From the NCBI GenBank assembly GCA_028671895.1, contig CM053802.1:32402201-32466200 (forward strand): a stretch of 64,000 nt of DNA, written 5' to 3'. Each line of letters starts with the position of its first letter. The stretch's first letter is position 1. Positions 47,201 through 58,505 of this stretch are shown here, one piece after another. The stretch is from Oenanthe sinensis. Taxonomy: Eukaryota > Streptophyta > Magnoliopsida > Apiales > Apiaceae. A program made the translations under genes and the position numbers. The notes below the pieces were generated by a model. The model searched no databases. It was not told the DNA's origin and saw only the letters and a program-made list of their open reading frames with translations.

Positions 47201-48561
47201 TTACTAAAGACATCAGCATGCAACCATCGATTTATAATGCATCAACTTCGCAGCAACCAAAACAATCATTTAAGGGTTTAATTGCTACCATACTAGTATA
47301 AACAAAGCTATTTATTCAAGCACCAATCGGAAATTTGCCATTCTAGTTCGGAAAAATGGAAACCGTGACATGCATCAAGAATTACTAGTCTAACATAAAT
47401 AAAAATGGTAGTTCCGGCTCATTTCATCATCGCCGTTGACCTGCCAGCTCGGAAAACGTCATTGCCGGCGGCCAAGCTCCGGTGGAAAATCCGATCATCG
47501 GATTCTCGACACCCTAGCTCGATTCTTGCTTTTAATCACTGTTAACATCACAACAAGGTTCCTCGATTACCAATTACCAACAAATAGGCCTTGCATGTAA
47601 CTAAAAATCCGGTAACTACCAGGAACACACACGGCATACAATATACATACGGCATATACATACATGCCAGCAAGACACATGGATTGCATAACCCTTACAA
47701 CTCGATTACTAGTAGAAATCGAAGCAAGTAGTAGCAAGTCTCTTAGCAAAACAATGGAACAAGGAAAAATCGCACAAAGAAACGAGAGGAACTCGACCTA
47801 AGCACAGCTGATGCAAAGTAAGGGAAAATAGTTAGTGGGCGGTGGCTTTTACCAAACAAAGACAAGGGCAAAACCGTAATTTCATAATGCTGATTTTCTG
47901 AATAAAATCAATTAGTAATTCGAATTTTTATGGAAAATGGGTACAAAAACAAGTTTTATATTTTTAAAATTAAGAGAATGAATTTAGAAGCTTCCCCATA
48001 TTTTTGAAATATTTTTCTGGTGAATAAATAATTAACTAAAAATCTATGAAGTTTTAGCACAGAAATAGAAAATAAGAGTAGAAAAATCATTAAAAATAAT
48101 TTTGGGTTCAAATAAAATAAACTTCTATTTTTCAAAAGTCTCAGAATATATAAGGAACATTTCGGAAAAGATTTCATGATTTTTGTACATTCCAATAATT
48201 AAATATGGAATTTAGAAGAGTAATATCTCTAGAATAAAACAGGAATGAAAGATTTATATAAAATCACTGAGACTAGAATTAAATACATCACCATTTTTAG
48301 AAAGTCTCTAAAATCACATAGAAGCTACATATAAAATTTCATAATTATTGGACACACCAATAATTTTATAAAAATCAAACAGTTACTCAATTAAGCATAG
48401 AAATCACTTAATCACTTAATTAACTCACTTAAGCATAATGCAGTCAAACGAGCAGTCAACTAGACATATAAAATGACCACATATCATATCTTAACACATT
48501 AAAACATGTAAATCATATACATCATATTATTCAAATAGATTTAATTACCTCGATCGTTACA
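44255..48561 (-). repeat. 3' LTR of element 2 (left copy)
   Basis: A 4307 bp LTR reading TGTAACGATCGAGG at its start (48561 leftwards) and ending GGCGTCACA at 44255. It contains the AATGAG hairpin set (about 45060-45370 for five, 46215 for GACGTT/AACGTC, about 44760 for GGAC/GTCC) and a copy of the H3-like exon at 44536-44610 with its donor. Near the terminus GTGAC...CCCGATC pairs with GATCGGG...GTCAC. Short sense ORFs in its distal part are not found in element 1 and are not called. Confidence 0.94.
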
Positions 48562-48574
48562 TTCTCCCCCCCTT
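48562..48574 (-). other. Polypurine tract, element 2
   Basis: On the minus strand AAGGGGGGGAGAA abuts the 3' LTR, identical to element 1. It is the expected primer for plus-strand synthesis. The bases 48575-48600 are a short non-coding spacer after the ancestral stop. Confidence 0.92.
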
Positions 48575-48600
48575 AAAAAGATTCTGTCCTCAGAATCAGC

Positions 48601-48678
48601 CTAAGTAAACAAATAGGGATACTTTTCGAGCATCTCACTCTCAAGTTCCCAGGTGGATTCCTCAACTCGAGGGTTTCT
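48601..48678 (-). pseudogene. Cut-off chromodomain tail, element 2
   Basis: 26 codons after the premature TAG (48679-48681) stay in frame down to the ancestral TAG at 48601-48603. They include RNP, then VEESTWELESEMLEKYPYLF, the C-terminal strand and helix of a Tekay-type chromodomain. The TAG replaces TGG (Trp) in VLWRNP. Unless the stop is read through, integrase lacks the part that completes the methyl-lysine reader fold. Confidence 0.85.
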
Positions 48679-51600
48679 CTACAAAACCTTTACAAGCTTA
48701 ACAGACTTATTCCTTAAAACTTTATCCTTACGATCCTGAATCTCTACAGGCTGTTCTACATAGGACAAGTCAGGTTGAATCTCCAAGGGTTCATATTCTA
48801 TCACATGGCTCAAATCAGGATTATATTTTCTAAGCATAGATACGTGAAAAACATTGTGAATGTGCTGCATTTGCGGTGGTAGAGCCAATTCATATGCAAC
48901 TTTCCCAACTTGCTTCAAGACTTCAAAAGTTCCTATATATCGCGGATTAAGCTTTCCTCTCTTGCCAAATCTACTAACACCTTTCCACGGAGAAATCTTT
49001 AACAACACTTGGTCACCTTCTTCAAAATTCATATCCTTCCTTGACTGGTCAGCATACTTCTTTTGTCTATCTTGAGCAGCTAGCAATCTCTTCTGAATCA
49101 ACTCAATCTTTTCTTTAGTTTGTTGAACCAACTCTGGACCCAAAATCTTACGCTCACCAACTTCATTCCAACACACTGGTGATCTGCATTTTCTTCCATA
49201 CAAAGCTTCATAAGGGGGCATCCCAATACTGGCATGATAGCTGTTATTATAAGAAAACTCCACTAACGGTAGATGCTCGTCCCAGCTTCCTTCAAAATCT
49301 AAGGCACAAACTCTCAACATGTCTTCAATAGTCTGGATTGTCCTTTCACTCTGTCCATCTGTCTGAGGATGATATGCAGTACTCATATTCAGCTTTGTTC
49401 CTAAACACTCTTGAAATTTCTTCCAAAATCTTGAATTGAATCTCGGGTCTCTGTCTGACACTATTGATACAGGAACACCATGTCGCATAACAATCTCTTT
49501 CAGGTACAAATGAACCAACTTGTCCAGTGAAAACCTTTCGTTGATCGGTAGAAAGTGCGCTGACTTGGTCAATCTGTCTATTATTACCCAGATAGCATCA
49601 TGATTAGTCTTAGTCCTTGGCAGACCTACTACAAAATCCATAGCAAGATTCTCCCATTTCCATTCTGGAATCTCTAGTGGTTGCAACAATCCACTGGGCC
49701 TCTGATGTTCAGCTTTGACTCTTTGGCATGTATAACATTTACTGATCCACTCTGCCACATCTCTTTTCATGTTAGGCCACCAAAAATTTTCCTTCAAGTC
49801 TTTATACATCTTTGTGCTTCCTGGATGAATAGAGTATCTTGAACTATGTGCATCATGCAAAATTTCATTCTTGAGCTCTTGAACATTGGGGATCCAAATT
49901 CGTGAGGAAAACCTAAAGATTCCTTTATCGTCCTTCTGACTTTTTAACTCTTCTCCAGTCAACTTGGCTCTGTCTTGACTCATCATCTGTTCTTGACATC
50001 TTTTGATCTTTTCTAACAATTCCGGCTGAAAAGTCATTGTATACATCATCTCTTTCACTGAATCAGAATCACATACCTCTATTTCCAATTTCTCAAACTC
50101 TTTGATCAATTCTTCAGAGGAAACCAATATATTCAATCTTTCCTTTCTGCTTAAAGCATCTGCTACGACATTTGCCTTGCCTGGATGGTAGTTGATTGTA
50201 CAGTCATAGTCTTTGATCAATTCCAACCATCTTCTCTGTCTCATATTCAATTCTTTCTGAGTAAAAATATACTTCAAACTCTTATGGTCAGTAAAAATCT
50301 CACACTTTTCTCCGTACAAATAGTGCCTCCAAATCTTCAATGCAAATACAATGGCAGCTAATTCCAGATCATGTGTAGGATACTTCAATTCATGAGGTCT
50401 TAATTGCCTGGAAGCATATGCAATAACTTTCCCATGTTGCATCAGAACACATCCCAAGCCTTTGTGAGAAGCGTCACTATAGATAACGAAATTTCCTTGA
50501 TCGTCAGGTAACACCAATACTGGGGCAGACACTAGTCTCCGCTTTAACTCTTCAAAACTTTCTTCACACTTCTCATTCCATACAAACTTTTCATTCTTCC
50601 TTGTCAATCTGGTCATAGGGGTAGCTATCTTTGAAAAATCTTGAACAAATCTTCGATAGTATCCCGCTAAACCCAGAAAACTTCTGACTTCTGTTGGAGT
50701 CCTTGGTCTTTCCCATTTCATCACTGCTTCTATCTTTGCCGGATCAACTTTGATACCTTCTCTGCTGACAACATGACCTAAGAATTGTACTTCTTTCAGC
50801 CAAAATTCACATTTTGAAAATTTCGCATACAACTTCTCCTTTCTTAAAGTTTCTAAAGCAATTCTCAAGTGATCCGCATGCTCTTCTTCTGACTTAGAAT
50901 ATATCAGGATATCGTCGATGAAAACAATCACAAACTTGTCTAAATATTTCTTAAAGACTCTGTTCATCAGATCCATAAATGCTGCTGGGGCATTTGTCAA
51001 TCCAAAAGCCATAACTAAAAATTCATAGTGTCCGTACCTTGTTCTGAATGCTGTTTTAGATACATCTTCAGGTTTGATTTTGAGTTGATGGTATCCGGAC
51101 CTTAAGTCAATTTTTGAGAACCATTCGGCTCCTTTTAGCTGGTCAAAAAGATCATCGATTCTCGGCAACGGGTATTTATTCTTGATAGTTAGCTTGTTTA
51201 ATTCTCGGTAATCTATGCACAACCTCATGCTTCCATCTTTCTTCTTAACAAACAGAACTGGTGCTCCCCAGGGGGACACACTAGGCCTTATAATTCCTTT
51301 ATCCAAGAGATCTTGTATTTGACTCGCCAATTCTTTCATCTCAACTGGCGCCATTCTATACAGAGCTTTGGAAACTGGCTCAGTGCCTGGAGCTAAATCA
51401 ATGGAGAATTCTATTTCCCTATCGGAAGGTAAGCCTGGTAATTCTTCTGGAAATACGTCGGGAAATTCGTTGACGATAGGAACATCTTCTAATTGAACTG
51501 GCTCCTTCTCAGTGTCTACAACATAGGCTAGGTAAGCCTCACATCCTTGACGCAGAAATCTCTTTGCCTGAGCAATATTCAAAAACTTCTTGACTTGTCG

Positions 51601-53160
51601 GGTACCTCGAAATTCAACTTCTTCTCCTTCTAGGGTTTTCAACTTTAACTTCTTATTCTTACAATCTATCTGAGCCTTGTATTCTGACAACCAATCCATC
51701 CCTAGAATTACATCAAATTCACCTAACTTAAAAGGTATCAAGTTAGCGAGAAAATGACAACTACCTATTTCAATGTCACAACTAGGACAAACTTGGCTTA
51801 CTGGAATCTTGGCTTGGTTAGCTACTTCTATAACTAAAACTTGCTCTAAAGGTTTGACTTCACATTGCAATTTACCAAGGAAATCTTGAGATACAAAAGA
51901 CTTAGTAGCTCCAGAATCAATCAATACACTAGCTTGCACTGAGTTAACAGGAAGTGTACCTGATATCACATCCACATCCTGGATAGCCTCTTTCTGAGTC
52001 ATATTGAAGGTTCTGGCTCTAGATTGAGGTGCTGAAGATTGAGACGGAGTTCCAGCTATTCGGAGAACATTGGTAGGTTGTGTAGGTTCCTTGCATTCCC
52101 TTGCCATGTGACCTAGCTTGCCACACTTATAGCATTTGATCCCTGACTTTTGATTTTGATTCTGACTCTGACTGTTACATTCTGCTGCATAATGTCCTTT
52201 CCTGTTGCATTTGAAGCAAGTGATATTGGGCTTATTACAAACTCCAGAGTGCTTCCTTCCACAAATTTTGCACTCAGGAACAAACTGTCTGACGGCCTTT
52301 GGCTGGTCGAAACCTTGAGCTTTATTATTCTGTCTTCCTCTTCCATCATTACCATTCTTGATCTGCTGAAAATTACCTCTCTGACCTTCTGGCCTTCTAT
52401 GAAACTTGTTCCTGAAATTACCATGTCCCTGACTTTCTTCCCTAGCTCCAAACTTTCTCTTTTTGTTATCCTTCTCTTTCTGGGACATATCACTCTCACC
52501 TTCCACGATCATTGCTTTCTGAACTATTGCAGTAAAGCTTTGCAGCTCAAAAACTGCCACCCTACTTCTAATCCATGGCCTTAAGCCTTGCTGAAACCTC
52601 TTAGCCTTCTTAACATCGGTATTGACAAATTCTGGCACAAACCTGGCCATCTCAGAAAACTTGGCCTCATACTCTGCTACACTCATACCCCCTTGTTTCA
52701 ATTCTAGAAATTTAATTTCCATCTGGTCCTTCATGAAACTAGGAAAGTACTTTTCTAAAAATAATTCTATAAACTGATCCCAAGAAATCACACCTTCACC
52801 CTGAAGCATCTTCGTAGACTCCCACCAGTAACCGGCTTCAGCTTTAAGAAAATAACTAGCATACTCAGTCTTCTTATCTTCATCTACGTCTACTAACTGA
52901 AAAGCTTTTTCCATTTCCTTAAGCCAAGTCTGGGCTTCTACTGGGTTTGTGGATCCTTTAAATTCAGGTGGTTTCACTGCTTGAAAAGATTTAAAGGTAA
53001 CTGCTGGGGGTGCGGAAGGTCTTTGTTGTTGCTGGGTTAAAAGAGCTGTTTGCTGTTGTAGCAACTGAATGAGTTGGGCAACTGTAGGGTCCATGGGATT
53101 TTGATCTTGAGTATTTTGGTTCTGAGACGAATTTGAAGTGTTTCTTTTTCTTGGCGGCAT
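48679..53160 (-). CDS. Gag-Pol polyprotein, element 2
   Basis: 1493 residues in one frame. Gag domain about 60-235; CCHC-type knuckles at 297-308, 315-328 and 343-356; protease DSGA 415-418; reverse transcriptase about 600-800 with D685 and FIDD 747-750; RNase H with D896, E933, D958 and D1001; integrase HHCC (H1105, H1112, C1142, C1145) and DDE core D1175, D1236, E1272, the last two separated by 35 residues; GPY/F-like region about 1385-1425 (RYIGTFEVL); chromodomain start from about 1470. All catalytic residues I can place are present. The start MPPRKRN matches element 1. The frame ends at TAG 48679-48681, where element 1 has TGG, so the chromodomain is incomplete. It would package RNA, copy it to DNA and integrate it in the nucleus. 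Confidence 0.96.
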   Translation of the reverse strand: MPPRKRNTSNSSQNQNTQDQNPMDPTVAQLIQLLQQQTALLTQQQQRPSAPPAVTFKSFQAVKPPEFKGSTNPVEAQTWLKEMEKAFQLVDVDEDKKTEYASYFLKAEAGYWWESTKMLQGEGVISWDQFIELFLEKYFPSFMKDQMEIKFLELKQGGMSVAEYEAKFSEMARFVPEFVNTDVKKAKRFQQGLRPWIRSRVAVFELQSFTAIVQKAMIVEGESDMSQKEKDNKKRKFGAREESQGHGNFRNKFHRRPEGQRGNFQQIKNGNDGRGRQNNKAQGFDQPKAVRQFVPECKICGRKHSGVCNKPNITCFKCNRKGHYAAECNSQSQNQNQKSGIKCYKCGKLGHMARECKEPTQPTNVLRIAGTPSQSSAPQSRARTFNMTQKEAIQDVDVISGTLPVNSVQASVLIDSGATKSFVSQDFLGKLQCEVKPLEQVLVIEVANQAKIPVSQVCPSCDIEIGSCHFLANLIPFKLGEFDVILGMDWLSEYKAQIDCKNKKLKLKTLEGEEVEFRGTRQVKKFLNIAQAKRFLRQGCEAYLAYVVDTEKEPVQLEDVPIVNEFPDVFPEELPGLPSDREIEFSIDLAPGTEPVSKALYRMAPVEMKELASQIQDLLDKGIIRPSVSPWGAPVLFVKKKDGSMRLCIDYRELNKLTIKNKYPLPRIDDLFDQLKGAEWFSKIDLRSGYHQLKIKPEDVSKTAFRTRYGHYEFLVMAFGLTNAPAAFMDLMNRVFKKYLDKFVIVFIDDILIYSKSEEEHADHLRIALETLRKEKLYAKFSKCEFWLKEVQFLGHVVSREGIKVDPAKIEAVMKWERPRTPTEVRSFLGLAGYYRRFVQDFSKIATPMTRLTRKNEKFVWNEKCEESFEELKRRLVSAPVLVLPDDQGNFVIYSDASHKGLGCVLMQHGKVIAYASRQLRPHELKYPTHDLELAAIVFALKIWRHYLYGEKCEIFTDHKSLKYIFTQKELNMRQRRWLELIKDYDCTINYHPGKANVVADALSRKERLNILVSSEELIKEFEKLEIEVCDSDSVKEMMYTMTFQPELLEKIKRCQEQMMSQDRAKLTGEELKSQKDDKGIFRFSSRIWIPNVQELKNEILHDAHSSRYSIHPGSTKMYKDLKENFWWPNMKRDVAEWISKCYTCQRVKAEHQRPSGLLQPLEIPEWKWENLAMDFVVGLPRTKTNHDAIWVIIDRLTKSAHFLPINERFSLDKLVHLYLKEIVMRHGVPVSIVSDRDPRFNSRFWKKFQECLGTKLNMSTAYHPQTDGQSERTIQTIEDMLRVCALDFEGSWDEHLPLVEFSYNNSYHASIGMPPYEALYGRKCRSPVCWNEVGERKILGPELVQQTKEKIELIQKRLLAAQDRQKKYADQSRKDMNFEEGDQVLLKISPWKGVSRFGKRGKLNPRYIGTFEVLKQVGKVAYELALPPQMQHIHNVFHVSMLRKYNPDLSHVIEYEPLEIQPDLSYVEQPVEIQDRKDKVLRNKSVKLVKVL

Positions 53161-53599
53161 TTACTATAGGGAAACAAGCAACTTATTAAGCAATACACTA
53201 CATCATATTGTAAACAGTTCAAATACTTTTAAAACCATTTGAGCATTAGAAACTCTATTTTAGAAATCAATCTTGTAGCATCATTACTACATAAGTTGCC
53301 TGTACAACAAGGATATAAGGTTCTATCGAAAACAGGTTAGCACAACAGGTATAAATAAGGTACTGGTAAAGGTAAGGAACAGTTTATAGTCAAGTGTACG
53401 AAAAAGTAAATGACAGATATATCGGAAGATACTGGAACTGAAAGGCAAACATACATAGATACTAAAAGTGTCAAAGTGCAGGATAGTTAAAGTACAAACA
53501 CGAAATAAAAGTACTGGGAAGAAAACAGAAATAACATCTGAGCAAGTGTGCTAAAGGGCTCTAACAAATGTCCCTTCTAACACTCAAACATCCTAACAT
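53161..53599 (-). other. Leader before gag, element 2
   Basis: A 439 bp stretch between the small ORF stop and gag, T-rich on the element strand. It keeps the TTTCCCTATAG acceptor immediately before TAA-ATG. It has no conserved ORF of its own. Confidence 0.45.
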
Positions 53600-54554
53600 C
53601 TAATCACCCCTGTGATCCCTGTCTCTGGCAGCCCTGAGTCCAATCAGCAGCTCACTAAGCACACGGGTCAACTCTCCTGCCCGCTCCGCCATATCATCTG
53701 GAAATGCTCTGGCCGCTATCTGCCTACGTCCCTCCTCCTCAACAGCTCTAATGCGATCCTCCCACCACTCGACGGAATGCTCGGGAACTCTCAGCTGGCC
53801 TAGGGTAATAGATGGCCTATAAACTCTACGGCGAACAGGGACACCATCACTCCCTGAGGGTAGGTCAGGCTGAGCAGGGGGCTCAGGAATCAGCTCCTCC
53901 TCCTCGCTCTCAGAACTAGATATAACTATCGTATCATCATCAGTTTCCGAAGAAAATTCAGAGGAACCAGGAGAAGGTGGTTGTTGTGAAACAATGCCAC
54001 GAGCCTGCAATAACACGATATGTAAAGCAAAAGGGATAAGATCACCTTAAATCTACAGTTAAAATCCTAACGTCTAAACCACTCTTCACTATCTAATCCT
54101 ATCTTACCATTACTATCTCTTCTTCTATTAAGTGATCTACTTGTTTAACTTAATCCTGGCTTGTTTCAGTGACCAAAACCTTAGCTCTGATACCAACCTG
54201 TGACGCCCTCCCGATCCGGGGTCTAGATCGGGGAGTCACTAATACTCTATATGCATGCACCCTAAATAACAATAATAGAAAATACGCATAAATATGACCC
54301 CGACTACTAACCTGGATCTTTCAAGGTAATGGTATGAAACAAGCACACAACTACATTCATTTATATTTACATTTACATTAACCAAAATAATATTACAATT
54401 CCTGAAACATCTCAAAAGTTACTAATAAAAGTACAAGACTAAACAAAGTCTTTTCCTTCCAACTCTGCCTCGATCCTACCTGTTCAATCTCAGCCAGCCT
54501 CACATAGTTCATGAATGACATATTTTTCCTGGCAGTCTGCTTAAGACGGACCAT
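53600..54554 (-). CDS. Spliced small protein with histone H3-like N-terminus and SIM-like motif, element 2
   Basis: Counterpart of the element 1 gene. Exon 1 is 54554-54480 (25 codons, M-V-R-L-K-Q-T-A-R-K start); donor CAG/GTAGGA; acceptor TTATTGCAG/G; exon 2 is 54004-53600 (134 codons). The phase is 0 and the product again 159 residues, despite compensating single-residue indels in the Ser/Asp-rich segment. Exon 2 has TIVISSSESEEEE, then RRRVYRPSITLGQLRVPEH and the charged C-terminus; its only Met lies near the end, so it cannot start by itself. Against element 1, the codons for KQTARKNMS show five synonymous changes (GCT/GCC, CGG/AGG, AAG/AAA, AAC/AAT, TCT/TCA) and no replacement. The rest of exon 1 has replacements (I/L, Y/F, F/Y, A/V, R/I). 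This points to selection on the H3-like core. Confidence 0.74.
54005..54479 (-). other. Predicted intron across the LTR/PBS junction, element 2
   Basis: A 475 bp intron with the same donor and acceptor consensus and phase as in element 1. It contains the LTR edge (54199) and PBS. The pyrimidine tract is one T shorter than in element 1, so the read-through leader before exon 2 is not conserved in frame while exon 2 is. Confidence 0.68.
54183..54195 (-). other. Primer-binding site (initiator Met tRNA), element 2
   Basis: On the minus strand TGGTATCAGAGCT follows the 5' LTR after the same 3-base GGT spacer as in element 1. It is complementary to the 3' end of plant initiator Met tRNA. Confidence 0.93.
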
Positions 54555-57500
54555 GATTCTCAGAAGCTGTAGATGTTAGAAAAATAAAAGAATGAGCTAC
54601 AAAAGCTCAGCAAGTAACCATATAGGTTAAAAACAGTTCTACAGGCTTATATACATAATTTAGAAAGTCTTTTCTCAAAACCATGCTTTAAACTCATTGC
54701 TGGACCTCATTGTCCCATAATTGTAATTAAAAATTCTCGTCAGGGTATTCAATACTCGTAAAACTTTCTTTCATAAACCACTGGCAGGGTTAAATAGTTT
54801 CAATAACTGGTGCAAAGTACATAAGAAGCTAGAAAATAATAATCAGTTACAAGTATAGGAGTAATCTGCAGGGTTAGATGACTAACAGGAAGTACTGTCT
54901 AACAATTGAAACAAGTCAAATCAAGGTATATCTGATAATTGAGGCTGTATATGACAGTTTATAACAAGACATTACATTATTCATTACCAATCATTTCAAA
55001 GTTCATTTGTATAAAAATTGTCCTTTCATTAGGACTGATTCTTTCAAAACATTTCATAAAACTGTCCTCTCATTAGGACCTTTCTTTTCAAATCATCTAT
55101 AAAACTGTCCTCTCATTAGGACCTTTACTGTTTAGAAACAATTCATTTTGGTTGAAGTTTTCTCACAACGCCAGACAATACGGGTGATCAGCCACGTAAA
55201 GTCCCCATAACGGACTAAAGTCCCTCTGGACATAAGGAGTACTCATAAAGGCACTTATTGCCATTGGCCTTGGGCTATCTCATTACAGCCATTGATTATC
55301 TCATTATAGTCTTCACATAAAAAGTGCTGGACCGGCGTCACTCGGCCTCTTACGCCTCCAACCTATAGGAATCCGCAGAAACCATTTTGATCGGAATTCC
55401 TATAATAACCAAAACCTTTCTTTTTAAAGTTACCAAATCATTTGATGAAAAAGACTTCTTGAAAGTCGGATTCCATTTTTAAATCCATTTTTAAGATCAT
55501 TAGACAGAGGTAAAGTTTATTCCAGGGTAAATCTCAAAACAAGTCTCTGTTGTAGTAAGGTAATATGATATTATGAACTGGGGATCAAAAACAAGTTAAA
55601 GTTATGAAGTCAAGGTGCAGGGTCAATCCATAGGTATAACAGTTATTTTTGAAAACAGTTGTAAAAAATTTAATTAGGACGGCAGTTAGGCCTAAATAAC
55701 AGGGTTCTTTTAAGATTTAAGTTTAAGCAATCATTGTTAAGAAAGTGGTGATAGCGCAAGTCACAGCTCAAGATCACTGGTGTAAGATTTGTAAAACTAG
55801 TTTATAAGCGGTCAGTAGTAGTTCAGGGATTGAAAAGTTTAAAGTGCAATTAACACTGGTATAAGGTTGCAGCTTAAGTAAAGCAATTAAAGTAAAGCAG
55901 GCTGTAACTTAAAACAGTTGAGATAAAATAATACAGTTGCAGGGTCATAAAGCAGTTCATAAAACAGTGTTGAAGTTTAAAGAGATTAGGCAGTAGTTAC
56001 TTGCCTTAAATAGAATGCTACAGCTGTTGAACAGGTAGATCGCCTACACCAGACACTAACTCTCTACTTTAGCTTTTCCTCTGTCTTTCACCTCAACGTC
56101 CTTCGTAGCTACACATAAATAATACTATTTCAGTAACTCATATACTCTCGACGTTCTCATTAACGTCTAACTATTCTACCCTTTCGTTAATTATAATTCC
56201 TTAACAGATAATAATCCACTGTAGACATACTCCGCTATATAATCACTTCTACACTGGCAAGCAAATAGCACATAGACAATTATATCATTCACAGCATTCC
56301 TGACTGATAGCCTTTCTTATACAGAAGTGGTGTGCCAATAATATTTTACAAAGTCATTTTAGAAATTTTGGCAGCACTTCCCCTGTAATTGGAGCTACCT
56401 GTCGGAATACAACCGACACAACCAAACATCAATGTCAATCATATATCATTATACAACCATATTTGCACCAAATCTAAATCAAATAAGCAATAGCTATAAA
56501 TAATATGCAATACTATTGTCATTCAAAACGACTGAAACAATCCAAGTATCAATTCAATTCTATATCATAACAATCAATGTCCAATTATAATACTTATAAT
56601 TCGAAGATTTCAATTAATCAAGCATTTCGACACTATAAAGCAATGTTCACTTAAATAGCTATAATCACATAGCAATTATCACAATCAGTTACTCGTGCAT
56701 ATTATCAATTCTATTACTAGCTTTATTCTATCAACTTATTTTGATTTGAATCGTTTTAACAAGCAGTGTAATGAGGAAATACAACTAACATTAAATAGTA
56801 ACTCAATTATAATAGTAACCGAATATAAAGTGTGATTACTAGCAATTGTAATCTCTGAAAACATTACTCTCACCCAAGTAACCCAACATTACTCTATTTA
56901 CCATCGCAATTCAAATAATCTCATATAATTAATTCGAAATTAAGCATTTATATATATATATTGCATTCGCATTTTGTTATAAAAATGAAATCAAGCATTA
57001 ATCCGGTTATTATAAATCAAACTAATCAACTTTTAATTTTAATTAGAGTACCACCAACCTTTACATATCTCAATTACAATTATACACTTCATACATTAAC
57101 ACTTCCAAACACAATTATATAAACATAACTAGAAAATTCACTAATTACTAAAGACATCAGCATGCAACCATCGATTTATAATGCATCAACTTCGCAGCAA
57201 CCAAAACAATCATTTAAGGGTTTAATTGCTACCATACTAGTATAAACAAAGCTATTTATTCAAGCACCAATCGGAAATTTGCCATTCTAGTTCGGAAAAA
57301 TGGAAACCGTGACATGCATCAAGAATTACTAGTCTAACATAAATAAAAATGGTAGTTCCGGCTCATTTCATCATCGCCGTTGACCTGCCAGCTCGGAAAA
57401 CGTCATTGCCGGCGGCCAAGCTCCGGTGGAAAATCCGATCATCGGATTCTCGACACCCTAGCTCGATTCTTGCTTTTAATCACTGTTAACATCACAACAA

Positions 57501-58505
57501 GGTTCCTCGATTACCAATTACCAACAAATAGGCCTTGCATGTAACTAAAAATCCGGTAACTACCAGGAACACACACGGCATACAATATACATACGGCATA
57601 TACATACATGCCAGCAAGACACATGGATTGCATAACCCTTACAACTCGATTACTAGTAGAAATCGAAGCAAGTAGTAGCAAGTCTCTTAGCAAAACAATG
57701 GAACAAGGAAAAATCGCACAAAGAAACGAGAGGAACTCGACCTAAGCACAGCTGATGCAAAGTAAGGGAAAATAGTTAGTGGGCGGTGGCTTTTACCAAA
57801 CAAAGACAAGGGCAAAACCGTAATTTCATAATGCTGATTTTCTGAATAAAATCAATTAGTAATTCGAATTTTTATGGAAAATGGGTACAAAAACAAGTTT
57901 TATATTTTTAAAATTAAGAGAATGAATTTAGAAGCTTCCCCATATTTTTGAAATATTTTTCTGGTGAATAAATAATTAACTAAAAATCTATGAAGTTTTA
58001 GCACAGAAATAGAAAATAAGAGTAGAAAAATCATTAAAAATAATTTTGGGTTCAAATAAAATAAACTTCTATTTTTCAAAAGTCTCAGAATATATAAGGA
58101 ACATTTCGGAAAAGATTTCATGATTTTTGTACATTCCAATAATTAAATATGGAATTTAGAAGAGTAATATCTCTAGAATAAAACAGGAATGAAAGATTTA
58201 TATAAAATCACTGAGACTAGAATTAAATACATCACCATTTTTAGAAAGTCTCTAAAATCACATAGAAGCTACATATAAAATTTCATAATTATTGGACACA
58301 CCAATAATTTTATAAAAATCAAACAGTTACTCAATTAAGCATAGAAATCACTTAATCACTTAATTAACTCACTTAAGCATAATGCAGTCAAACGAGCAGT
58401 CAACTAGACATATAAAATGACCACATATCATATCTTAACACATTAAAACATGTAAATCATATACATCATATTATTCAAATAGATTTAATTACCTCGATCG
58501 TTACA
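54199..58505 (-). repeat. 5' LTR of element 2 (right copy)
   Basis: 4307 bp, same length as the left copy. Differences seen include changes near 54398, 55289, 55298, 55667, 55859, 55890 and 55899. It carries the functional-position copies of the AATGAG hairpins and the H3-like exon 1. The part about 56450-57800 is the strongly diverged LTR middle compared with element 1. Confidence 0.95.

Larger units (their letters stand above)
44255..58505 (-). mobile_element. Full-length Ty3/Gypsy chromovirus (Tekay/Del-like), element 2
   Basis: A complete element of 14251 bp on the minus strand, same family as element 1, with canonical TG...CA ends and a 5-bp TSD (GTTTC). Both LTRs are 4307 bp and differ by about seven substitutions by eye, so it is probably the younger insertion. 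It keeps PBS, the spliced small ORF, an open gag-pol of 1493 codons and the polypurine tract. The only obvious lesion is a TAG in the chromodomain. Every enzymatic motif expected for mobility is present, so this copy may be active or only recently silenced. Confidence 0.95.

Noticed and set aside
47567..48195. 60- and 79-codon ORFs in element 2 LTRs (repeated at 57511-58139)
   Set aside because: AT-rich chance ORFs with no counterpart in element 1.
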